Below the pieces are notes generated by a model. It saw only the letters and a program-made list of their open reading frames with translations. It was not told the origin of the DNA and ran no database searches. A DNA stretch of 18,536 bases, taken from contig CAZOBN010000060.1 in the NCBI GenBank assembly GCA_964577835.1, positions 1 to 18,536 of the forward strand, written 5' to 3'. Position 1 is the first letter of the stretch, and each line of letters begins with the position of its first letter. Positions 1-7,328 of this stretch are shown here, one piece after another. This DNA is from CAVVYA01 sp964577835. GTDB lineage: Bacteria > Pseudomonadota > Alphaproteobacteria > SMXQ01. The position numbers and the translations under genes were made by a program.

Positions 1-55
1 TCGGCTATTGCGTGTTCGGCGCCCTGGTCGTTTACGCCACCTCTCTGGCGATCCT
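1..55. repeat. 55-bp exact direct repeat, copy 1 (window edge)
   Basis: Bases 1-55 are identical to bases 202-256, which lie inside the small membrane protein gene at 114-389. Identity stops abruptly at 55/56 (t here, c at 257). In the frame used by the intact gene this copy runs on through unrelated sequence to a TGA at 87-89, so if real it is a broken fragment of that gene. Because it sits at the very edge of the window, an assembly-end artefact is as likely as a true partial duplication. Confidence 0.9.
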
Positions 56-113
56 TCCGTCGTCCAGGATCTGGTCGACCACCGCGTGAAACTCTAGTCA
101 GCAACAGAGACAG
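56..113. other. Junction and leader region before the first gene
   Basis: Short stretch between the repeated 55 bases and the first start codon. From base 56 one plus-strand frame reads 13 codons to a TAG at 95-97 and could be the last codons of an upstream gene, but it is too short to identify. AGAGA lies about 5 bases before the ATG at 114 and may serve as its ribosome binding site. I see no clear promoter or terminator. Confidence 0.3.
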
Positions 114-389
114 ATGACCCCGCAGATCCTGATTATCTTGTTGTCCACGCTGCTGCCCTCGGTGGCGGTCGCCATGATTCTCCACAAGGCCGGCAAGACC
201 GTCGGCTATTGCGTGTTCGGCGCCCTGGTCGTTTACGCCACCTCTCTGGCGATCCTCATCGTCCTGTTCAAGCTCCACGCCTATTGGCCGAACATGCCAT
301 TCCAGGCATTCCTGCTGCTGATGCCGATCGCGGTCGCCGGGCTGTTCGTCTGGCAGCTCAAGAACCGCGGCCCGAACCGGCGGCCCTGA
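114..389 (+). CDS. Small three-helix membrane protein, function unknown
   Basis: A 91-residue hydrophobic protein that I do not recognise. Three likely transmembrane segments are visible at about residues 1-21, 30-52 and 62-82. A short basic loop (HKAGK) follows the first helix and a basic tail (KNRGPNRRP) ends the protein. The first helix could also be read as an uncleaved signal anchor. The ATG at 114 is preceded by AGAGA at a plausible distance. The gene converges on the minus-strand operon to its right, and 25 codons of it (202-256) are copied exactly at the window edge. An inner-membrane location is inferred from hydrophobicity; no catalytic or binding motif is visible. Confidence 0.65.
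   Translation: MTPQILIILLSTLLPSVAVAMILHKAGKTVGYCVFGALVVYATSLAILIVLFKLHAYWPNMPFQAFLLLMPIAVAGLFVWQLKNRGPNRRP
202..256. repeat. 55-bp exact direct repeat, copy 2 (inside a gene)
   Basis: The second copy of the 55-base repeat lies within the 91-residue membrane protein gene, around its second hydrophobic segment. This copy is in an intact reading frame, so it is presumably the original and the copy at 1-55 the derivative or artefact. Confidence 0.9.
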
Positions 390-394
390 CCTCA

Positions 395-410
395 GACGAC
401 GGCGGTCGTC
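395..410. terminator. Small hairpin between convergent genes
   Basis: GACGAC (395-400), loop GGCG, GTCGTC (405-410) form a perfect 6-bp stem with a 4-base loop, in the 19-base gap between the convergent stop codons at 387-389 (plus) and 409-411 (minus). There is no T-run on either side, so it is at best a weak bidirectional terminator. Confidence 0.3.
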
Positions 411-516
411 AACTCAGCGCGAAGACCAGAACTTCGATGGCGAAAATGGTCATCATGGCCCAGAGCAGGATACGCACACGCTCGTGACGGGTGAGCGACG
501 ACAATCTTGTTAACAT
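409..516 (-). CDS. Possible 35-residue single-helix membrane protein
   Basis: Immediately after the oxidoreductase stop (528-530) a short ORF begins at an ATG at 516, with GAGG overlapping that stop codon and serving as a possible ribosome binding site. The product has a basic N-terminal part (about residues 1-15, four Arg and a His) followed by one hydrophobic helix (about residues 16-33). That is the layout of a small inner-membrane accessory subunit or a stabiliser of a neighbouring membrane enzyme. I do not recognise a family. The 11-base gap to the oxidoreductase gene suggests co-transcription and possibly a partner role, but this is inference. The ORF could still be fortuitous. Confidence 0.45.
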   Translation of the reverse strand: MLTRLSSLTRHERVRILLWAMMTIFAIEVLVFALS

Positions 517-527
517 GATCCACGCCC

Positions 528-1985
528 TCAATCGTATTTGAACCGCTCGGTGATGATGCGTGCCGCCGGAACGCCGCGCGCGATCAGCGAGCGCTCGACC
601 GTGTCCATCATGGGTTTGGGACCGCAGACGAAATAGACCCAGCTTGCAGGATCCGGCCAGTCGAGCCAACCATCGATAGCCGCGCCGTCGATCACGCCGA
701 CGCCGCCAGACCATTCGTAGGGCGGTTCGCTGACCACATGATGAACGCGGAAGTCCATGGCGGCCTCCATCGCCGCCAACTCATCCCTGTATACGATCTG
801 GGATGCCGCGCGGTTGCCATAGAGCAGCCGCATCGGCCGTTTTTCGCCCGCCGCCTGACGGTCGCGCAGCAAGCTGAGGATCGGCGCGACACCGACGCCG
901 CCGGCGACGAAGGCGAGACCGGCGGCGCGCTGCCCCTTCGGCAAGGCCGACTCGGCCGCCGACACGGTGAACCTGCCATAGGGCCCGTCGAGATAGGCGC
1001 GCGTTCCGACCGGAATCCGGCCGAGCGATTTGCTGAAATCGCCGACTTCCTTGATGACGAACTTGAAGCGTGGCCGGTCGCCGGGCGCCGAGGCGATCGA
1101 GAGCGGGTGATCGGCGAGCGCGAATGGCGAGGTGCCGATCGTCACCCAGGCGAACTGGCCGGCTTCGAACGGCATCGCCTGAGTCACCTTCGGCTTCAGC
1201 CCGCGGGAGAAAAGGCCGACCGGCTGCAGCTTCGCGGGCCACAGGGTGACGCCCCACAACCCTTCGCCGAGCCGCAACACGTGCGACACGTAATAGGGCC
1301 GCTGGGCCAATTGCCACGGCTTCACCAGATACAGATAGCCGACGATGGCGAAGGTGAGCGCGACCAGGACGATCCACAACTGCGCCAGGGTGATGTCGTC
1401 GCTGTAGATGCCGACATTGACCGCATGATGCAACCCAGCGGCGGCGAGCGCGCACGCGGCGAATCCGTGACTGATCCGCCAGGCTTCATACGGCACCGGC
1501 AGCCAGTCGCGGAGCATGGCGGTGACAGTGAGGCAGAGCAGGAGCACCCAGGCCAGCACACCGCTGGCGAACGCGCCGTTGGTGAACATCCGCACCAGCC
1601 GATCGACCGCCGCGATGGGATCCTCGGCCACCATCGGCACGACATAGAGAGCCGGATGCACCAGCAGGGCAACCGTGATGACCTTCGCCGCCATCTGGTG
1701 GACATGCATGATGGCGTCGATGCCGACGCGCCCGGTGATCGCGGCCAACCGGCCGGACAGCACGAACTGCACCGCGAGCAGCGCGAAGGCGACCATGGCC
1801 AGGCCGCTCGACAGCTTGCGCCAGAACCCGCCGATCTGCTCCTCCGCCAGCAGCAGCGGCAGCGAGCCGATCAGGAGGTAGAAAAAAACGAGCACCGCCG
1901 CAGGCAATCCTGGTGGCGACGACCGCGGCGCTGCATTGCGCGGCGGTTGCGGCCGATGGGTCGTTGCGGAGTCTGGCTGGCTCAC
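528..1985 (-). CDS. Ferric-reductase-like transmembrane FAD/NAD(P)H oxidoreductase
   Basis: A 485-residue protein with an N-terminal membrane domain of about six helices (residues 28-220) and a C-terminal ferredoxin-reductase-type flavoprotein domain (about 230-485). The membrane part carries histidines spaced as in ferric-reductase/NOX-type haem domains: H94/H96, H110, H173 and H186/H187. The flavin-binding strand is HPLSIASAP (293-301). The nucleotide site is AGGVGVAPI (361-369), and the NAD(P)H-end motif is CGPKPMM (454-460). The C-terminus carries the aromatic/acidic ERFKYD. The likely role is moving electrons from cytoplasmic NAD(P)H through FAD and haem across the membrane to ferric iron or another acceptor; the substrate cannot be read from sequence. 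The start is GTG at 1985 with GAG upstream, 43 bases after the DUF1674 stop, and a 35-residue membrane ORF follows at once. Confidence 0.88.
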   Translation of the reverse strand: MSQPDSATTHRPQPPRNAAPRSSPPGLPAAVLVFFYLLIGSLPLLLAEEQIGGFWRKLSSGLAMVAFALLAVQFVLSGRLAAITGRVGIDAIMHVHQMAAKVITVALLVHPALYVVPMVAEDPIAAVDRLVRMFTNGAFASGVLAWVLLLCLTVTAMLRDWLPVPYEAWRISHGFAACALAAAGLHHAVNVGIYSDDITLAQLWIVLVALTFAIVGYLYLVKPWQLAQRPYYVSHVLRLGEGLWGVTLWPAKLQPVGLFSRGLKPKVTQAMPFEAGQFAWVTIGTSPFALADHPLSIASAPGDRPRFKFVIKEVGDFSKSLGRIPVGTRAYLDGPYGRFTVSAAESALPKGQRAAGLAFVAGGVGVAPILSLLRDRQAAGEKRPMRLLYGNRAASQIVYRDELAAMEAAMDFRVHHVVSEPPYEWSGGVGVIDGAAIDGWLDWPDPASWVYFVCGPKPMMDTVERSLIARGVPAARIITERFKYD

Positions 1986-2028
1986 GCTGGGTCTCGTCCG
2001 CGCCGCCGGGATTCGAATGTCGAGTGGC

Positions 2029-2280
2029 TCAGAAGTCTATGCACCGGCCACCCTTTTCCCAATCGCCGTAGCGCGTCGGCTCCGGACCTTTCGGTCCGCC
2101 GATCTCGGGCTTGCGGGCCGGAGCCGCGGGTTGCGGCGCCGGCTCCCCGGCGGGGGCCGGCTTGGGCTCGGCCGCGACCGGCGACGTGGCCCTCGCGGCC
2201 GGCTTGGCCGGCGCCGCGGGGGTTTTATTGCCGGCTTTCGCAGCCGGCCGGCCGGGTTGGTGGACCTTGTATTCGACCAT
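2029..2280 (-). CDS. DUF1674 / SDHAF4-type succinate dehydrogenase assembly factor
   Basis: An 83-residue protein whose last 25 or so residues carry the DUF1674 signature, including GPKGPEPTRYGDWEKGGRCIDF-type order: GPKGPEPTR at about 62-70, YGDWE at 71-75 and terminal RCIDF. Members of this family (SDHAF4 in mitochondria) bind the flavinylated SdhA subunit and help assemble complex II. The N-terminal half is a low-complexity Ala/Pro/Lys linker (about residues 12-57), common in bacterial members and probably disordered. The start is an ATG at 2280 without a strong ribosome binding site, so the true start is less sure than the C-terminus. It heads a minus-strand operon with the oxidoreductase and lies divergent to htpX. 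Confidence 0.85.
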   Translation of the reverse strand: MVEYKVHQPGRPAAKAGNKTPAAPAKPAARATSPVAAEPKPAPAGEPAPQPAAPARKPEIGGPKGPEPTRYGDWEKGGRCIDF

Positions 2281-2321
2281 GATGATCTGGCTCGGAAATT
2301 CCCGGAGGGCGCGTGCGCCAT

Positions 2322-2350
2322 CTTGAAGTAGACGCTTATAAATCTAAATA
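2322..2350 (+). promoter_or_regulatory. Candidate promoter for htpX, possibly heat-shock type
   Basis: The 130-base gap between the divergent DUF1674 and htpX starts holds the only AT-rich patch nearby (about 2335-2353). CTTGAA at 2322-2327 matches the -35 core of RpoH-type promoters, and TAAATA at 2345-2350 lies 17 bases after TTGAAG (16-17 base spacing). The -10 match is imperfect. HtpX genes are stress-induced in many bacteria, which fits, but no transcription start can be read from sequence. Confidence 0.25.
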
Positions 2351-2410
2351 GTTTAGGACCGGAATGCCAAGCCGATGATGGTTCTTCCGGGCGAAGGGAA
2401 AACAGGGACG

Positions 2411-3298
2411 ATGAGTTACACCCGCACGTTTATTCTGATGGCCGGCCTCACCGGCCTGTTCGTTGCCGTGGGCTTCTTGCTCGGCGGCCAGACCGGCATG
2501 GTCCTCGCCTTCCTGATGGCGGCGGCCATGAACCTGTTCGCCTATTGGAATTCCGACAAAGTGGTGCTGCGCATGTATCGCGCGCAGCCGGTCGACCGCG
2601 CCACCGCACCCGAGCTCTACGGCATCGTCGAACAGCTTGCCGCCAAGGCGAGCCTGCCGATGCCCGCGGTCTATGTCATCGAGAACGATCAGCCCAACGC
2701 CTTCGCGACGGGCCGTAACCCGGAGAACGCGGCGGTCGCCGCCACCACCGGGTTGCTGCGCAATCTCAGCCACGAGGAAGTGGCCGGCGTGCTCGCCCAC
2801 GAATTGGCCCACGTCAAGAATCGCGACACCTTGATCATGACGATCACGGCGACCATCGCCGGCGCCATCGGCATGCTGTCGCAGTTCGCCTTCTTCTTCG
2901 GCGGCAACCGCGACAACAACAACGGCGGCGGCAATTTCCTGGTCTCGCTGCTGGTAATGATCCTGGCGCCGATCGCCGCCATGTTGGTGCAGATGGGCAT
3001 TTCGCGCACGCGCGAGTATGAAGCCGACCGCATGGGTGCCAAAATCTCGGGCCGGCCGCTGTGGCTCGCCTCGGCCCTCGAGCGCATCCATGAAGCCGCA
3101 CATGCGATCCCGAACCCGACCGCCGAGCGCAATCCGGCGACGGCCCATATGTTCATCATCAATCCGCTGAGCGGACAGGGCATGGACAACCTGTTCTCGA
3201 CCCACCCGAACGTGGAAAACCGCGTCGCCCGCCTGCGCCAGATGGCCGGCGTCACCGCCGCGCCCGTCGCCGGCCCGTGGGGCCGCCGCCGCGCCTGA
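2411..3298 (+). CDS. htpX: HtpX, membrane zinc metalloprotease (M48B)
   Basis: A 295-residue M48-family integral membrane endopeptidase that degrades misfolded inner-membrane proteins alongside FtsH. Numbered from the ATG at 2411, two N-terminal helices lie at about 5-24 and 29-45. The zinc site HELAH is at 130-134 and the third ligand is in YEAD (Glu at about 204). Two further hydrophobic stretches lie at about 141-163 and 176-200. The family C-terminal motif FSTHP is present. Start choice: the frame is open from 2375, but homologues begin with a sequence like MSYTRTFILMAG, and AAGGGA/AGGGAC lies just upstream of 2411, so that ATG is preferred. It stands first in a plus-strand run with rsmB and is divergent to DUF1674. 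Catalytic residues are all present and the length is normal. Confidence 0.93.
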   Translation: MSYTRTFILMAGLTGLFVAVGFLLGGQTGMVLAFLMAAAMNLFAYWNSDKVVLRMYRAQPVDRATAPELYGIVEQLAAKASLPMPAVYVIENDQPNAFATGRNPENAAVAATTGLLRNLSHEEVAGVLAHELAHVKNRDTLIMTITATIAGAIGMLSQFAFFFGGNRDNNNGGGNFLVSLLVMILAPIAAMLVQMGISRTREYEADRMGAKISGRPLWLASALERIHEAAHAIPNPTAERNPATAHMFIINPLSGQGMDNLFSTHPNVENRVARLRQMAGVTAAPVAGPWGRRRA

Positions 3299-3306
3299 CC
3301 GCACCG

Positions 3307-3335
3307 CCGAGGGGTGACAGCCCGTCGCCCCTCGG
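3307..3335 (+). terminator. Strong hairpin between htpX and rsmB
   Basis: Bases 3307-3318 pair with 3324-3335 to give a 12-bp stem (one G-U step) closed by the 5-base loop AGCCC. It begins 8 bases after the htpX stop and ends 15 bases before the rsmB start. No T-run follows on the plus strand (ATACACC), so it is not a textbook intrinsic terminator; it could attenuate transcription, protect the htpX mRNA end or affect rsmB translation. Confidence 0.5.
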
Positions 3336-3350
3336 ATACACCTCCCCTCC

Positions 3351-4718
3351 ATGACCGATTCATCGACGACCCGCGCCGGCCGCGGCCCATCCCGGCGCCC
3401 GCCCGGCCGCGACCTCTCGGCGCGCGCCGTCGCCTTGGACGTGCTCGCGGCGGTGCTCGACCAGCGCCGGCCGCTGGAGGATACCCTGGCGGCCCATCCC
3501 GGTTTCGCCAAGCTGGAGGCGCGCGACCGGGCCTTCGCCCGCCTGCTGCTCGCCACCACCCTGCGCCGGCTCGGCCAGATCGACGATGCGATCCGCCATT
3601 GCCTGGCTCGACCCCTGCCCCGCGCCGGGTTGCGCGCCCAGCACGTCCTGCGGCTGGGCGTCGCCCAGTTGCTGTTCCTCGGCACCGCACCCCATGCGGC
3701 GGTCAGCGCCTCCGTCGACCTGGCCGGCCAGGCCAAGCTGACCGCCCACAAGAAGCTGATCAACGCGGTGCTGCGCCGCCTGTCGCGCGAAGGCGCCGCC
3801 CTGCGCGATGCCCAGGACGCCGCCCGGCTCAATACCCCGAAGTGGCTGTGGGCATCGTGGAGCGCGGCTTACGGTGACGACACGGCCCGCGCCATCGCCG
3901 GCCAGCATCTGACCGAGCCGCCGCTCGACATCAGCCTGAAACCGGATCTCGACAGCGCGCAATGGGCCGAGCGGCTGTCGGCCACGGTCTTGCCCAACGG
4001 AAGCCTGCGCCGGCCCGCGGAAGCGGGCGGACTGATCACCGGCCTGTCCGGCTTCGCGGAAGGCCAATGGTGGATCCAGGATGCCGCCGCCCGCCTGCCG
4101 GCCGGCGTGCTCATGTCCGCTTTGGGCGACGTGCGGGGCCGCAGCCTGCTCGATCTCTGCGCGGCGCCCGGCGGCAAGACCGCCCAGCTCGCCGCGGCGG
4201 GCGCCACGGTGACCGCCGTGGAGAAATCGCCGCCGCGCTTGGCCCGCCTGAACGAGAACCTCGCCCGCCTCCGCCTCGCCGCCGAGACGATCGCCGCCGA
4301 TGCCGCCGAATGGCGGCCAGCGGAACCGGCCGATGGCGTGCTGCTCGATGCGCCGTGCAGCGCCACCGGCACCATCCGCCGCCATCCCGACATCGCCTGG
4401 ACCAAGCGCGCAGCGGACACCCCCAAGCTCGCCGCCCTGCAGGATCGCCTGCTCGCCAATGCGGTCCATATGCTGAAGCCCGGCGGCATCCTGGTCTACG
4501 CGGTGTGCTCCCTGGAGCCCGAGGAAGGACCCGCGCGGATCGCGGCGTTGCTCGCGAGCGGCGCGCCGATCGCGCGCCTGCCGATCCGCGCCGAAGACTG
4601 CGCCGGCTTGCCGGCGTTGATCACGCCGGAGGGCGATCTGCGTACCCTGCCGAGCCACTTGGCGCAGGCGGGCGGCATGGACGGCTTCTATGTGGCGCGA
4701 CTCGTGCGCCACAGATGA
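3351..4718 (+). CDS. rsmB: RsmB-type 16S rRNA (cytosine-C5) methyltransferase
   Basis: A 455-residue SAM-dependent RNA m5C methyltransferase of the RsmB/NOP2 (Sun/Fmu) family, which in E. coli methylates C967 of 16S rRNA. An N-terminal NusB-like RNA-binding domain spans about 22-148, followed by a Rossmann methyltransferase domain (about 200-455). The SAM loop DLCAAPGGKT is at 268-277. Motif IV DAPCSATG (333-340) supplies Cys336 for product release, and motif VI VCSLEPEE (385-392) supplies Cys386 as the nucleophile, so both catalytic cysteines are present. The first 20 residues are basic and probably disordered. The ATG at 3351 lacks a clear ribosome binding site and sits 15 bases after a strong hairpin. 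The order htpX - rsmB - rpe - heparinase-like - purH recurs in alphaproteobacteria as far as I recall. Confidence 0.92.
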   Translation: MTDSSTTRAGRGPSRRPPGRDLSARAVALDVLAAVLDQRRPLEDTLAAHPGFAKLEARDRAFARLLLATTLRRLGQIDDAIRHCLARPLPRAGLRAQHVLRLGVAQLLFLGTAPHAAVSASVDLAGQAKLTAHKKLINAVLRRLSREGAALRDAQDAARLNTPKWLWASWSAAYGDDTARAIAGQHLTEPPLDISLKPDLDSAQWAERLSATVLPNGSLRRPAEAGGLITGLSGFAEGQWWIQDAAARLPAGVLMSALGDVRGRSLLDLCAAPGGKTAQLAAAGATVTAVEKSPPRLARLNENLARLRLAAETIAADAAEWRPAEPADGVLLDAPCSATGTIRRHPDIAWTKRAADTPKLAALQDRLLANAVHMLKPGGILVYAVCSLEPEEGPARIAALLASGAPIARLPIRAEDCAGLPALITPEGDLRTLPSHLAQAGGMDGFYVARLVRHR

Positions 4719-4774
4719 TGCGCAGCCGGAACCGGCGCGGCGGATCGCGCCTTGCGGCGCTTTCCTTTAGCTGA
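4718..4774 (+). CDS. Possible 18-codon mini-ORF linking rsmB to rpe
   Basis: An ATG at 4718 shares one base with the rsmB stop (TGATG) and opens an 18-codon basic, Arg/Ser-rich frame ending in TGA at 4772-4774, 12 bases before the rpe GTG. It could carry ribosomes across the 68-base gap by termination-reinitiation. Chance ORFs of this size and composition are common in GC-rich DNA, and nothing else supports it. Confidence 0.15.
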   Translation: MRSRNRRGGSRLAALSFS

Positions 4775-4786
4775 TACGAAAAGCTC

Positions 4787-5452
4787 GTGCAGCAGCCGAC
4801 CCGTATTGCGCCCTCGATTCTGTCCGCCGATTTCGCCCGTCTCGGCGAAGAGGTGAAGGCCGTCACGGCCGCCGGCGCCGATTACATCCATGTCGACGTG
4901 ATGGACGGCCATTTCGTGCCGAACCTGACCATCGGCCCATCGGTGATCAAGGCGCTGCGCCCGTACAGCGACAAGCCGTTCGACGTCCACCTGATGATCT
5001 CGCCGGTGGACCCGTTCGTGGCGCCGTTCGCCGACGCCGGCGCCGACATCATCACCGTGCATCCGGAAGCCGGCCCGCATCTCCATCGCACCCTGCAGCT
5101 CATCAAATCGCTCGGCAAGAAAGCCGGCGTGTCGCTCAATCCGGCGACGCCGGTGGACGCCATCGACTATGTGCTGGGCGACATCGACCTCATCTTGGTG
5201 ATGGCGGTCAATCCCGGTTTCGGCGGCCAGAGCTTCATCGGCTCACAGATCGACAAGATCAAGGCGTTGCGCAAGCGCATCGACGCGAGCGGGCGGGCCA
5301 TCGACCTCGAAGTGGACGGCGGCATCAATGCCGACACCGCGGCCAAGGCGATCGCCGCCGGCGCCGACGTGCTGGTCGCCGGCACGGCCACCTTCCAGGG
5401 CGGCGCCAACGCTTACGCCGACAATATCCGCCGCCTGCGCGGCGGTCGTTGA
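4787..5452 (+). CDS. rpe: Ribulose-phosphate 3-epimerase
   Basis: A 221-residue TIM-barrel enzyme interconverting D-ribulose 5-phosphate and D-xylulose 5-phosphate in the pentose phosphate and Calvin pathways, in the cytoplasm. The family opening APSILSADF is at 8-16. HVDVMDG (35-41) gives metal ligand His35 and catalytic Asp37. HLMI gives His68, NPGFGGQ is the phosphate loop (142-148), and VDGGIN (176-181) gives the second catalytic Asp177. Length and motifs are complete. The start is GTG at 4787, chosen because homologues begin a few residues before APSIL; the ribosome binding site is weak. With no Calvin-cycle genes visible here, a housekeeping role is the simplest reading. Confidence 0.95.
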   Translation: MQQPTRIAPSILSADFARLGEEVKAVTAAGADYIHVDVMDGHFVPNLTIGPSVIKALRPYSDKPFDVHLMISPVDPFVAPFADAGADIITVHPEAGPHLHRTLQLIKSLGKKAGVSLNPATPVDAIDYVLGDIDLILVMAVNPGFGGQSFIGSQIDKIKALRKRIDASGRAIDLEVDGGINADTAAKAIAAGADVLVAGTATFQGGANAYADNIRRLRGGR

Positions 5453-5471
5453 TCGCAAGGGCACGCCCGGC

Positions 5472-7328
5472 ATGGCGGCGGACGGCACCACGGCAACCCG
5501 CAGCGACAAAATCTCGGATGACGGGCCGCCCGCCGGCAATCAGCGTCTCGCCAAATTCTTGGCTGTCCTGCAGCGACCGCTCCCCTTGACGCTGCGCAGC
5601 GTCGCCAGCGCCGCCCGCGCGATCGTCTTCGCGCTGCCGGGATATGGCGCGACGTTGGCCGGCCGCAGTCCGAATTCATTGCGCGCCGTGCCGCCCGATC
5701 CATGGCCCGGCGACGCCGACCACGGCCGCACCATCCTCGGCGGCGAATTCACCTTCGCCGGCCGCACCGTCGCCATCGTCGCCGACGAAGCGGGCGCGCG
5801 GGGCGGCGAGGCGGCGGCCGGGACGCCGCGCCCGGCCTTCGTCTGGGCGCCGGCCGGAACCGATGTGACCTGGCGCGCCGCCTTACACAGTTTCGCCTGG
5901 CTCAAGGACATGCGGATCGTCGGCGGCGAGCCGCCGCGCCTGTGGGCGCGCGCGATGGTCGCCGATTGGATCGCCCAGCACGGCAAGTGGAGCGCCCTGC
6001 CGTGGCGCGCCGATGTGACGGCGACGCGCCTGTGCGGTTGGATGTCGATGGCCGATTTCCTGCTCACCGGCGCCGATGCGGATTTCACGGCGCGTTTCCA
6101 CGACAGCCTGGCCCGCCAGGCGCGCCATTTGCAACGCGCCGCGCCCGGCGATCTCACCGGCTCGCGCCTGCTCGGCGCTGTCAAGGGGCTGATCTACGCC
6201 GCCGCCTGCCTGTCGCTCGGCGACAAGCGGATGGCCCGTGCGACGCATTTGCTCGAGCGCGAGTTGCGCGCCCAGGTGCTGGGCGACGGCGGCCATGTGG
6301 AGCGCAGCCCGCGCCGGCAGCTTTCCGTGCTGCGCGACCTGGTCGACATGCGCGCCACCCTGGCCGCCGCGCAATGGGAGATTCCCGACGCGCTGCAGGC
6401 CGCCATCGACCGGATGGCGCCGATGCTGCGGTTCTTCCGTCATGGCGACGGCGCCTTGGCGCTGTTCAACGACAGCATCGAGAGCGAATCCTGGTTGGTC
6501 GACCTGGTGCTCACCCAGGCCGACGCCAAGGGCAAGCCGCTCGCCTCGGCGCCGCACAGCGCGTTCGAGCGGGTGGCCGCCAACCGCACGCTGCTGCTGG
6601 TCGATGTCGGGGCGCCGCCGGCACCGGGTTACGAAGCCCATTGCTTCGCCGGCACGCTGAGCTTCGAGATGAGCGTCGGCAAGGAACGGCTGATCGTCAA
6701 CGGCGGCGCCAGCATCGGCGGCTCGCCGACTTGGCGGCGTGCCATGCAGTCGACCCTCGCCCATTCGACCCTGACCATCGCCGACACCAATTCGACGGAC
6801 ATTTTCGACGACGACGGCTGGTTCGGCGCCCCGGCGCGGCCGCTCGGCCGCATCATCGGGCGGCGGCCGGAGCGGGTCGCCTGCCGGCGCGACGAGGCCG
6901 ACGGCGCGGCGTGGCTCGAAGGCAGCCATGACGGTTATCTCAAGCCGTTCGGCCTGGTTCACCGCCGCCGTTTGTACCTCTCGCCCAACGGCGACGATCT
7001 GCGCGGCGAGGATATCCTGTCGCTGCCCGAGGGCGCCGCCCAAGTCCGGCCGGAGAGTCTCGGCAAGCCCTTCACCATCCGCTTCCACCTGCATCCGACC
7101 GTGCGGGCGTCCCTGGTGCAGGACGGCGCGGCGATCCTGCTGCGCCTGTCGGGCGGCGGCTGGCGTTTCCGCTCGGCCGGTGCGGCGCGGCCGCCCGCGC
7201 TGGAGGAAAGCGTCTATCTCGGTCAGCGCGGTGAGCCGCGCCGCTGCGAGCAGATCACGGTCGCGGGCGACATCGGGCCCGAGGGCGCCACCATCAAATG
7301 GGCGCTGCGCCGGGTCGGCGACCGATGA
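5472..7328 (+). CDS. Heparinase II/III-like protein
   Basis: A 618-residue protein of the bacterial heparinase II/III-like family: an alpha/alpha-barrel N-terminal part (about 130-345) followed by a beta-sandwich C-terminal domain (about 355-600). Recognisable family strings are DGGHVERSP (272-280), GDGALALFN (325-333), SFEMSVGKERLIVNGG (397-412) and HRRRLYLS (497-504). No signal peptide is evident; the first 35 residues are polar, which is odd for a lyase acting on an extracellular glycan. The substrate is unknown and enzymatic activity is not proven for this chromosomal family. The ATG at 5472 has AAGGG about 11 bases upstream and follows rpe by 19 bases. In-frame sequence upstream lies inside rpe and was excluded. 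Polysaccharide genes directly downstream make a role in envelope glycan turnover attractive but inferred. Confidence 0.85.
   Translation: MAADGTTATRSDKISDDGPPAGNQRLAKFLAVLQRPLPLTLRSVASAARAIVFALPGYGATLAGRSPNSLRAVPPDPWPGDADHGRTILGGEFTFAGRTVAIVADEAGARGGEAAAGTPRPAFVWAPAGTDVTWRAALHSFAWLKDMRIVGGEPPRLWARAMVADWIAQHGKWSALPWRADVTATRLCGWMSMADFLLTGADADFTARFHDSLARQARHLQRAAPGDLTGSRLLGAVKGLIYAAACLSLGDKRMARATHLLERELRAQVLGDGGHVERSPRRQLSVLRDLVDMRATLAAAQWEIPDALQAAIDRMAPMLRFFRHGDGALALFNDSIESESWLVDLVLTQADAKGKPLASAPHSAFERVAANRTLLLVDVGAPPAPGYEAHCFAGTLSFEMSVGKERLIVNGGASIGGSPTWRRAMQSTLAHSTLTIADTNSTDIFDDDGWFGAPARPLGRIIGRRPERVACRRDEADGAAWLEGSHDGYLKPFGLVHRRRLYLSPNGDDLRGEDILSLPEGAAQVRPESLGKPFTIRFHLHPTVRASLVQDGAAILLRLSGGGWRFRSAGAARPPALEESVYLGQRGEPRRCEQITVAGDIGPEGATIKWALRRVGDR

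Noticed and set aside
738..2282. 514-codon plus-strand open frame
   Set aside because: Antisense to the oxidoreductase and DUF1674 genes; low-complexity Arg/Asp/Glu/His content and no motif.
2375..2410. Earlier start for htpX at 2375
   Set aside because: It adds 12 polar residues absent from the family and has no ribosome binding site; the ATG at 2411 does.
3360..4712. 450-codon minus-strand open frame
   Set aside because: Antisense to rsmB, whose catalytic motifs are all intact on the plus strand.
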